Part shown: piece after piece, positions 57,879 to 64,000 of the stretch
Layout: the number at the start of each line of letters is the position of its first letter
How positions within the stretch are numbered: position 1 is the stretch's first letter
From: CAZNPA01 sp964575095
GTDB taxonomy: Bacteria > Pseudomonadota > Alphaproteobacteria > Rickettsiales > SXRF01
Reading direction: 5' to 3'
Assembly (NCBI GenBank): GCA_964575095.1
Contig: CAZNPA010000003.1
Coordinates: 186,001 to 250,000 of the forward strand
Length of the DNA stretch: 64,000 nucleotides
Translations under genes and position numbers: made by a program
Notes under the pieces: generated by a model
Seen by the model: the letters and a program-made list of their open reading frames with translations, nothing else
Databases searched by the model: none
Told to the model about the DNA's origin: nothing

Positions 57879-59536
57879 TCACTTTCTGTCTTAATCCAAA
57901 CTGCGGCACGCGGGCTCACATATGCCCTTTTCCAGCCCATGCCGGGAAGGGTTTTTTCATCACCGGTACGAAGTCCACGGATGACATAAATCATATTAGG
58001 GTTAAACTCTTGAAATAACTGGGATATTTTGTCTTTTTCCTTAAGCAGCGGGGCAAATCCCGGGGTGATGACGCCTACATTGTCTTTTTGCGACCCCGCC
58101 AGCCCAACCTTGGCATCCATCAATCCCTTGGTATCGTAAAAACGGATGGGCGCGTCCGGGTATAATTTTTTAACGTAATACGGGAAAAATCCGGCCTGAA
58201 AAGAGGAGATGCGCAGCTCTTTCATGGTTTTCAGGTGCCGCGGCAATTCGTCGCGTATGAACGGGTAAACCGCCCTCATATCGCGCCTGTGGACGTAATG
58301 CATGTACAATATCCGCCAGTTGAGATCCGCCCAGGAATCGGCCTCCCGGATTTTGGCGAACGTCTCCCTGCCCGCCCGCAGCATGTCCTGCGATAACGGT
58401 ATCGGCTCAATCAACGCGATGGGAATAACGAGCAGCGCAACGATAAGGCCGCCGATGGCAAGGCGCGCATGGCGGTCGGCGCGATTCAGCGCAATCAGCG
58501 CAACACAGCCGCACACGCACCATTTGATGAGCAGCGTCGGCGCCAGCAGGCGATAAAGGCCATAAGATCCACCCGCGAGAGCGAACAGCACGTCCTGCAC
58601 CGTGGCGATCACGGTAAACACCAGCAGTGGCAGCGACGGACGCTGCCGGTTGAGATAGTGCATCACAATCCACACCCATGCCGACAACATACCGGCCATA
58701 AGTACCGCGTGCGCGATCCCGTCGTCGTAAAAATTTTCCAGCTCATCAAGTCCCGTTGCGCTTTGGCTCAAGCTGCCATCAAGCTTGGCGTAAAAAGGAT
58801 TGGGGAACATAAACCCGGTGGCGGCGTATCGCGCACCGATGAGCGCCAGAAACATCAAAAGCGGCGCCAAATATACATACATCACCGGCCGCCGGAAAAT
58901 ATGCGGCCATGTATTCGCCGAATTCAAAAGCGCCAGGAACGTAACGCCGACAATCCACACACCCTCCACCCGCACCAGTATCAGCGCCGCCTGCAACAGA
59001 ATAAGCGGCCAGCACGCGGCATTGGGGAAGCGCCGGATATAATCGATCAGCGCCAGCGCATACCATGTAATCAGAAACGCATGCAGCGGCGTCTCCAATC
59101 CGGAGATCGACCATCGTTGCAATACCGGCGAGGACGCAGCGGCTATCATGACCGCCAGCGCCAGCGGCCGCGCATAGGCATCCGGAAAGACCGCGTGGCG
59201 GTAAATCCAGACCAGAAGCAGCGCCGCCGGCGCAAAAACAAAAAGCAAGACTCTGTTCAGAAGATAAGTCGCATCCGGATTGATCCAGAACATGAGTTTG
59301 GCAAAAAGCGCCGCCAGAATGCTCGACGTCATTTCCGAGCGTTCGCCGTTGTAATTGATGAACCACCAGTCGCGGCCCAGCGTTTCGCCGCTCCACAACG
59401 TGATGAAATCGTCGTCCAGGCCGTCCTTGAAATGAAAATGGAGCGTGCACAGTACGAATCCGGCGAGCACGCCTGCAACCAGTGCCGGATAAACAATATC
59501 GGAAAAATTTCTGCGTTTTAGAAAATGTGGAAACAC
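57875..59536 (-). CDS. Polytopic membrane protein resembling GT-C glycosyltransferases
   Basis: From a GTG at 59536, just inside the adk stop, the protein has 553 residues; a TTG at 59557 is an alternative. It has about ten membrane helices and a C-terminal soluble domain of about 150 residues. An early acidic segment, LHFHFKDGLDDDFITLW, lies in the first extracytoplasmic loop, as is typical of GT-C enzymes that use polyprenyl-linked sugars, but I cannot name a family with certainty. Its position between adk and rpsM is unusual, since this part of the ribosomal operon normally contains only housekeeping genes. Composition is like its neighbours. Confidence 0.65.
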   Translation of the reverse strand: MFPHFLKRRNFSDIVYPALVAGVLAGFVLCTLHFHFKDGLDDDFITLWSGETLGRDWWFINYNGERSEMTSSILAALFAKLMFWINPDATYLLNRVLLFVFAPAALLLVWIYRHAVFPDAYARPLALAVMIAAASSPVLQRWSISGLETPLHAFLITWYALALIDYIRRFPNAACWPLILLQAALILVRVEGVWIVGVTFLALLNSANTWPHIFRRPVMYVYLAPLLMFLALIGARYAATGFMFPNPFYAKLDGSLSQSATGLDELENFYDDGIAHAVLMAGMLSAWVWIVMHYLNRQRPSLPLLVFTVIATVQDVLFALAGGSYGLYRLLAPTLLIKWCVCGCVALIALNRADRHARLAIGGLIVALLVIPIALIEPIPLSQDMLRAGRETFAKIREADSWADLNWRILYMHYVHRRDMRAVYPFIRDELPRHLKTMKELRISSFQAGFFPYYVKKLYPDAPIRFYDTKGLMDAKVGLAGSQKDNVGVITPGFAPLLKEKDKISQLFQEFNPNMIYVIRGLRTGDEKTLPGMGWKRAYVSPRAAVWIKTESD

Positions 59537-59537
59537 G

Positions 59538-60182
59538 CTAAGCCAGCAACGCCGCAATCTGGCGTTTTACTTCGCCGATATCCGCCATGCCGTCGACGCT
59601 TTTCAGGACGCTCTGGCGCTGGTAGTAGGGGAGCAGCGGCGCGGTCTGGCGATGATAGCTTTCCAGGCGCTTGGCCACGGTTTCGGCTTTGTCGTCTTCG
59701 CGGCGGGTGAACTCGGTGGCGCCGCATTGGTCGCAGATGCCCTTCGTTTTTGGCTGCTTGAAACTGTCGTGATAACCGGCGCCGCACTTGCTGCAGGAAA
59801 AACGCCCGGCGATGCGGTCGATCAATATTTTATCGTCCACCTTAAGCTCGATGACGCAATCAAGTTTCTTGCCTTCTTTTTGCAGCATGACGTCAAGCGC
59901 TTCCGCCTGCGCCACCGTGCGCGGGAAGCCGTCGAGGATAAAACCGTTCTTGCAATCGGGTTTCTGGATGCGCTCACGGATGAGATTGACGACGATCTCA
60001 TCGGGCACCAGTTTTCCCGCCGCCATGATATCTTTGGCCTGTAATCCGATGGGTGATCCGGACGCCACCGCCGCACGCAGCATGTCGCCGGTCGAGAGCT
60101 TGGCCAACCCGTAGGCCTGATGCAGGTAATCCGCTTGTGTACCTTTTCCGGCGCCAGGAGGTCCAAGCAGAATCAGGTTCAT
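59538..60182 (-). CDS. adk: Adenylate kinase
   Basis: Adk balances AMP, ADP and ATP. The 214-residue protein has the P-loop GPPGAGKGTQ at 7-16, GFPRTVAQAEAL, and a lid with four zinc-binding cysteines (CSKCGAGYH, CDQCGA). The start overlaps the secY stop by 4 bases. It is in the usual secY-adk order. Confidence 0.98.
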   Translation of the reverse strand: MNLILLGPPGAGKGTQADYLHQAYGLAKLSTGDMLRAAVASGSPIGLQAKDIMAAGKLVPDEIVVNLIRERIQKPDCKNGFILDGFPRTVAQAEALDVMLQKEGKKLDCVIELKVDDKILIDRIAGRFSCSKCGAGYHDSFKQPKTKGICDQCGATEFTRREDDKAETVAKRLESYHRQTAPLLPYYQRQSVLKSVDGMADIGEVKRQIAALLA

Positions 60183-61522
60183 TTCAATCTACCCTTGAGC
60201 TTCGCCTTTTTAATCAGGCCTTCGTACTGGTGCGCGAAAAGATGCGACTGCACCTGCGTCACGAAATCGATGACGACGTTGACGACGATGAGGAGCCCCG
60301 TGCCGCCGAGCTGGAACGGCACCGAATATTTGGCGACGAAGATTTCCGGCAGGACGCAGACCAACGAGAGATAGAGCGCGCCGACCATGGTAAGACGCGT
60401 CAGCACATAGTCGAAATATTGCGCCGTTTGTTCGCCCGGGCGGATGCCGGCGATGAAACCGCCGTTCTTCTTGAGATTGTCCGCCGTCTCGACCGGGTTG
60501 AACACGACCGACGTATAAAAGAAACTGAAGAAAATAATCAGGCCGACATAAAACGCTATATAGAGCGGTTGCCCGTGACCAAGGTAGGAGCTGATTAAGC
60601 GTAGCGTTTCCGAGCCGCCCGCCGACTGGAATCCGGCAATGGTGAGCGGAAATAACAGAATCGAGCTGGCGAAGATCGGCGGGATAACGCCTGAAGTATT
60701 GAGTTTGAGCGGCATGTGCGTCGCCTCGCCGCCGAACATTTTATTGCCCATCTGCCGCTTGGGATATTGCACGACGATGCGCCGTTGCGCGCGCTCCATG
60801 AAAACGATGAACGCAATGAGCGCCAGTACGATAACAATGATGAGCAAAATGAACGCCGTCGAGATAACGCCGGTGCGTCCCAGCTCGAACGTCTGGCCGA
60901 TGGCCGCCGGCAAGCCGGCGACGATGCCGGTGAAGATGATGAGCGAGATGCCGTTACCGATGCCGCGCGCCGTGATCTGCTCGCCGAGCCACATCAGAAA
61001 CATCGTGCCGCCGGTTAAGGTCACCGTCGTCGTGAAGCGGAAGAAAAATCCGGGATCCATCACCGCCGATCCACGCTCACCTACCATGCCTTCAAGACCG
61101 ACAGCGATGCCGTAGCCTTGCAACGCTGCCAGAAAAACCGTGCCAAACCGCGTGTATTGGTTGATCTTGCGGCGTCCGGCCTCGCCTTCTTTTTTAAGCG
61201 CGGCGATTTGCGGCACGGCGACGGTGAGTACCTGAATGATAATCGATGACGAGATATACGGCATCACCGCCAGCGCGAAAATTGTCATGCGCGACAACGC
61301 ACCGCCGGTGAACATGTTGAATACGCCGAGGACGCCGCCCTGATGCTTGGCATAAATCTCGGCCATGATGTGCGGGTCGATGCCCGGCACGGGGATATAG
61401 GTGCCGACGCGGTAAACAATAAGTGCCCAGAGCACAAACCACAAGCGCTGCTTGAGCTCGGTCGCGCGCGACAGCACTCCGAAATTGAGATTGGAAGCCA
61501 GTCTTTCAGCGGCAGAGGACAT
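60179..61522 (-). CDS. secY: Protein translocase subunit SecY
   Basis: SecY forms the protein-conducting channel. The 447-residue protein has ten membrane helices and family motifs including VYRVGTYIPVPGID, GNGISLIIFTGI, PIFASSILLFP, and GIRPGEQTAQYFDYVLTRLT. It is part of the spc operon, but a REP-like pair is inserted between it and rplO. Confidence 0.98.
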   Translation of the reverse strand: MSSAAERLASNLNFGVLSRATELKQRLWFVLWALIVYRVGTYIPVPGIDPHIMAEIYAKHQGGVLGVFNMFTGGALSRMTIFALAVMPYISSSIIIQVLTVAVPQIAALKKEGEAGRRKINQYTRFGTVFLAALQGYGIAVGLEGMVGERGSAVMDPGFFFRFTTTVTLTGGTMFLMWLGEQITARGIGNGISLIIFTGIVAGLPAAIGQTFELGRTGVISTAFILLIIVIVLALIAFIVFMERAQRRIVVQYPKRQMGNKMFGGEATHMPLKLNTSGVIPPIFASSILLFPLTIAGFQSAGGSETLRLISSYLGHGQPLYIAFYVGLIIFFSFFYTSVVFNPVETADNLKKNGGFIAGIRPGEQTAQYFDYVLTRLTMVGALYLSLVCVLPEIFVAKYSVPFQLGGTGLLIVVNVVIDFVTQVQSHLFAHQYEGLIKKAKLKGRLK

Positions 61523-61539
61523 TTTTCTTTTTTCCTTGT

Positions 61540-61606
61540 CATTCCCGCGAACGCGGGAATCTTATCTCTTGTTGCTTAAGATCCCCGCTTGCGCGGGGAT
61601 GACAAA
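61540..61606. repeat. REP-like palindrome pair within the spc operon
   Basis: The units tcattcccgcgaacgcgggaatc and gatccccgcttgcgcggggatgac lie in mirrored form between rplO and secY. They match the pair at 6390-6470. Inside a highly expressed operon they could form stable hairpins. Confidence 0.75.
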
Positions 61607-61609
61607 ACA

Positions 61610-62077
61610 TTAGGCGATTGCCGCCGGAAGTTCAACCTTGCCGCCCACCTTTTCAACCATCGTCTTGGCCGACTCGGAAGCGAAGTTCACTTTTAGCGTC
61701 AGCTTGCTCTTGATCTCACCCTTGGCCAGCAGCTTCACTTCGCTGGCGTTGCCGCGCACGAGGCCGGCCGCTTGCAGCGCCGCAAGATCGATCGTCTTTT
61801 TGGCATCGAGCGAACCGGCGGCGATAGCTTTTTCGAGCGATCCGGTATTGATCACGGCATAGGTATGGCGCGTGTGGTTGGTGAATCCGCGTTTGGGCAG
61901 GCGGCGATGGATCGGTGTCTGGCCGCCCTCGAAGCCGTTGATGCGGACACCGGTGCGGGCCGTCTGGCCTTTGCCGCCGCGGCCGCAGGTTTTGCCTTTG
62001 GTGCAGCCGATGCCGCGCCCAACGCGCATGCGCTTCTTGTGCGATCCGGGATTGGATTTAAGTTGATTGAGTTGCAT
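61610..62077 (-). CDS. rplO: 50S ribosomal protein L15
   Basis: The 155-residue protein begins MQLNQLKSNPGSHKKRMRVG, and contains RGIGCTKGKTCGRGGKGQTA and the FEGGQTPIHRRLPKRGF segment typical of L15. It is in the normal spc order between rpmD and secY. Confidence 0.98.
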   Translation of the reverse strand: MQLNQLKSNPGSHKKRMRVGRGIGCTKGKTCGRGGKGQTARTGVRINGFEGGQTPIHRRLPKRGFTNHTRHTYAVINTGSLEKAIAAGSLDAKKTIDLAALQAAGLVRGNASEVKLLAKGEIKSKLTLKVNFASESAKTMVEKVGGKVELPAAIA

Positions 62078-62081
62078 GGTT

Positions 62082-62363
62082 CTACCCTACGTTTTCTGCT
62101 TTTACTAAATGCCGCACTTTATAAATCATGCCGCGCACGCACGGCGTGTCTTCGAGCACGCGCGAGCGGTGGCGTTTATTTAAACCCAGGCCGATTAACG
62201 TCGCTTCCTGGTCCCATTTCCTCGCGATGCAGCCCACCATTTGCGTCACCTTCACTTTGCCGGTGGCGGTAGAGGGCTTCTTGGGCGCCGCTTCTTTTTT
62301 GGCCGGAGCGGCCGCTTTTTTGGCGGCTTTCGGCGCGGTGTCTTTTTTGACTGCTGTCGTCAT
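62082..62363 (-). CDS. rpmD: 50S ribosomal protein L30 with N-terminal extension
   Basis: The L30 core is at residues about 36-93 (GKVKVTQMVGCIARKW, LGLNKRHRSRVLEDTPCVRGM). It is preceded by about 35 residues rich in alanine and lysine with proline, which are absent from usual bacterial L30 proteins (about 60 residues). The extension resembles the low-complexity tails of S9 and L17 in this genome. Confidence 0.96.
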   Translation of the reverse strand: MTTAVKKDTAPKAAKKAAAPAKKEAAPKKPSTATGKVKVTQMVGCIARKWDQEATLIGLGLNKRHRSRVLEDTPCVRGMIYKVRHLVKAENVG

Positions 62364-62365
62364 AA

Positions 62366-62938
62366 CTATTCCTTGCTATCTTCTTTCTTTTCTTCCGATT
62401 TGCCTTCGCGGCGTTCGACGATTTCGCCGACTTTCTTGCCGCGCTTGGCGGCGACGGCGCGCGGCGATTTCATGTCGTTCAGCGCGGCGAACGTCGCTTT
62501 CACCATGTTATAGGGATTCGAGCTGCCGACCGATTTGGCAACAACGTCCTGAACGCCAAGCGCTTCGAACACGGCACGCATCGGGCCACCGGCGATGATG
62601 CCGGTACCGGCCACCGCCGTGCGGATGATAACTTTTCCGGAGCCGAAGCGGCCGTAGCAATCATGGTGCAGCGTGCGACCTTCGCGCAGCGGGAAACGCT
62701 GCATGGACTTCTTGGCGTCGTCGGTAGCTTTGCGCATGGCGTCCGATACTTCTTTCGCCTTGCCCGAACCATAGCCGACTTTGCCTTTGCCATCGCCGAT
62801 CACGACCAGCGCGGCAAAACCGAAGCGGCGCCCGCCCTTCACGACTTTGGCGACGCGGTTGATCGATACCAGTTTGTCGATCAGGTCGCTGCCTTCTTCT
62901 CTGCCTTTGCGTTCGTCATTGCGTTGTGGGCGTGCCAT
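62366..62938 (-). CDS. rpsE: 30S ribosomal protein S5
   Basis: The 190-residue protein has the double-stranded RNA-binding-like domain (INRVAKVVKGGRRFGFAALV) and GSGKVIIRTAVAGTGIIAGG, as in S5. An acidic/basic tail (RREGKSEEKKEDSKE) closes it. It is in the usual spc position. Confidence 0.98.
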   Translation of the reverse strand: MARPQRNDERKGREEGSDLIDKLVSINRVAKVVKGGRRFGFAALVVIGDGKGKVGYGSGKAKEVSDAMRKATDDAKKSMQRFPLREGRTLHHDCYGRFGSGKVIIRTAVAGTGIIAGGPMRAVFEALGVQDVVAKSVGSSNPYNMVKATFAALNDMKSPRAVAAKRGKKVGEIVERREGKSEEKKEDSKE

Positions 62939-62955
62939 AATTTTCTATCCTTACA

Positions 62956-63327
62956 TTAAAATGCGAGTCCGCCTTCGCGCGCGGCATCGGCCAGGGCTTT
63001 CACGCGGCCGTGGAACAAATACCCGCCGCGGTCGAAGACGACTTCTTTGACATTGGCTTTCTTGGCCCGTTCGGCGATGAGAACGCCAACGGTCTTGGCG
63101 GCTTCCAGAGTGGAAGTCGATTTGATCTTGCCCTTGACGTCCTTATCGAGCGACGAGGCGGAAGCGAGCGTCTGCCCCTTCTTGTCGTCGATCAGCTGGG
63201 CATAGATATGCTTGCCGGAGCGGAAAATGGACAGGCGCACGCGGCCTTTCGCCTTGCGGCGGATAGCGGTGCGGACGCGCTGGCTGCGGCGCGCGAACAA
63301 TGTTTTTGCTTTAACCGATTGGCTCAT
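62956..63327 (-). CDS. rplR: 50S ribosomal protein L18
   Basis: L18 binds 5S rRNA. The 123-residue protein contains RVRTAIRRKAKGRVRLSIFR, HIYAQLIDDKKGQTLASAS, and FDRGGYLFHGRVKALADAAR, as in the family. Confidence 0.98.
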   Translation of the reverse strand: MSQSVKAKTLFARRSQRVRTAIRRKAKGRVRLSIFRSGKHIYAQLIDDKKGQTLASASSLDKDVKGKIKSTSTLEAAKTVGVLIAERAKKANVKEVVFDRGGYLFHGRVKALADAAREGGLAF

Positions 63328-63338
63328 ATCATCATCCT

Positions 63339-63872
63339 CTATTTCTTTTTACCTTCTTTGTGACGGACATATTCGCCCTCATAGCGAACGCCCTTGCCTT
63401 TATACGGCTCCGGTTTCCTGAGTTCGCGAATTTCCGCCGCAACCTGACCAACCAGCGTCTTGTCGAAACCCGAGATGGCTATCGAAGTCGGCTTTTCGCA
63501 TTTGACTTCGATGCCGGCGGGAATCGCGTATTTGATTTCGTGGCTGTAGCCGAGCGCCAGCGTCAGGTAATTTTTATCGGCGGCAGCGCGAAAACCGACG
63601 CCCAAGAGTTCCAGGCGCACGGTAAAGCCCTTGGAAAGGCCTTCGACCATGCTCTTTAACTGGCGTTGCGACGTGCCCCACATGGCGCGGCCGCGGCCGT
63701 CCTTGGAGAGCGGCAATATCGTTGCCTTGCCGTCTTTGACTTCGATCTTCACTTCCGGCGCGATCGCCATTTTGAGTTCGCCCTTGGCGCCTTTGACGGC
63801 GAGTTGCGAACCACTAACGGTGACCGTGACCCCTTGCGGGATCGTTACCGGTACTTTTCCTGCGCGTGACAT
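63339..63872 (-). CDS. rplF: 50S ribosomal protein L6
   Basis: From MSRAGKVPVTIPQGV at 63872 (after aggag) the protein has 177 residues, with the two L6 domains and the C-terminal motif KPEPYKGKGVRYEGEYV. A longer frame upstream overlaps rpsH and lacks homology. Confidence 0.98.
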   Translation of the reverse strand: MSRAGKVPVTIPQGVTVTVSGSQLAVKGAKGELKMAIAPEVKIEVKDGKATILPLSKDGRGRAMWGTSQRQLKSMVEGLSKGFTVRLELLGVGFRAAADKNYLTLALGYSHEIKYAIPAGIEVKCEKPTSIAISGFDKTLVGQVAAEIRELRKPEPYKGKGVRYEGEYVRHKEGKKK

Positions 63873-63888
63873 AATTTCCCCATGACTC

Positions 63889-64000
63889 CTAGAATACGCT
63901 GCACAATACTTCGCCGCCGACATTCGCCTGGCGCGCGTCGAAATCCGACATCACGCCTTTCGAGGTCGAAAGGATGGCGATGCCGAGGCCGTTGTAATAT
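63889..64000 (-). CDS. rpsH: 30S ribosomal protein S8, C-terminal part
   Basis: The gene is cut by the right edge; 36 C-terminal residues remain before the TAG at 63891-63889. The translation reads YNGLGIAILSTSKGVMSDF, then ANVGGEVLCSVF, the canonical end of S8. It precedes rplF in the normal spc order. Confidence 0.93.
   Translation of the reverse strand, partial: YYNGLGIAILSTSKGVMSDFDARQANVGGEVLCSVF

Overview
The window is a chromosomal segment from an alphaproteobacterium. The evidence is a CtrA response regulator with an adjacent ChpT-type phosphotransferase, an ATP12-family ATPase assembly chaperone, a PstA with the long N-terminal domain, an aspartate-type HemB, and the cpoB-tilS-ftsH-glmM gene order. 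Base composition is fairly high in GC (estimated near 58-60% by eye), with a few AT-richer genes. Some features (many palindromic repeats, compact gene spacing, unknown proteins) resemble poorly studied or uncultured alphaproteobacterial lineages, but I cannot place the organism to order.

Layout. 1-7.6 kb: end of cpoB, then tilS, ftsH, glmM, an AT-rich methyltransferase, thiD and an unknown membrane protein. 7.7-10.5 kb: gamma-carbonic anhydrase-like protein, argC, rpsI and rplM. 10.6-17.2 kb: pstB, pstA, pstC, phoR and trpS on the minus strand, divergent from hemB. 17.2-20.8 kb: a TpsB/FhaC-type outer-membrane transporter followed by three small exported proteins of one apparently undescribed family. 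20.8-27.7 kb: ubiX, a YdcH-like protein, a TrmA/RlmD-type methyltransferase, a 930-residue radical SAM-PLP fusion protein, and lepA. 27.8-28.5 kb: two tRNA-Ala genes and a CsoR/FrmR-type regulator with a candidate operator. 28.6-34.3 kb: fliJ, fliI, ctrA (with a full CtrA box), chpT, an XRE-S24 regulator and a degenerate NtrC-like protein. 34.4-42.5 kb: lipoprotein, queD, pdxH, astA, an argD/astC-type aminotransferase, an unknown membrane protein, a deoxyhypusine synthase-like protein, ornithine decarboxylase, and a 656-bp leader/intergenic region. 42.5-47.9 kb: guaB, an rsmB-type gene, an M23 peptidase with overlapping bactofilin, tRNA-Leu, and lipB. 48-53.3 kb: pccA and pccB with two unknown genes. 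53.3-64 kb: atp12, rluC-type, crcB, then the alpha and spc ribosomal operons (rplQ back to rpsH), interrupted by a polytopic membrane protein between adk and rpsM.

How genes work together. Pst transport and PhoR form a phosphate block, but pstS, phoU and phoB are absent from the window. CtrA and ChpT belong to the cell-cycle phosphorelay, beside the flagellar export genes fliI/fliJ. AstA, the ArgD/AstC-type aminotransferase and PdxH (PLP supply) lie together, next to ornithine decarboxylase and a deoxyhypusine synthase-like enzyme, which suggests arginine/ornithine to polyamine metabolism. PccA/PccB form an acyl-CoA carboxylase. The M23 peptidase and bactofilin probably act together in cell-shape control.

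The most striking signals are: the radical SAM-PLP fusion; the TpsB-linked family of small secreted proteins; and several families of short palindromic or heptamer repeats, some of which are read in frame as protein sequence in TrpS, HemB, LipB and ThiD. No rRNA, CRISPR array, insertion sequence or prophage was recognised.
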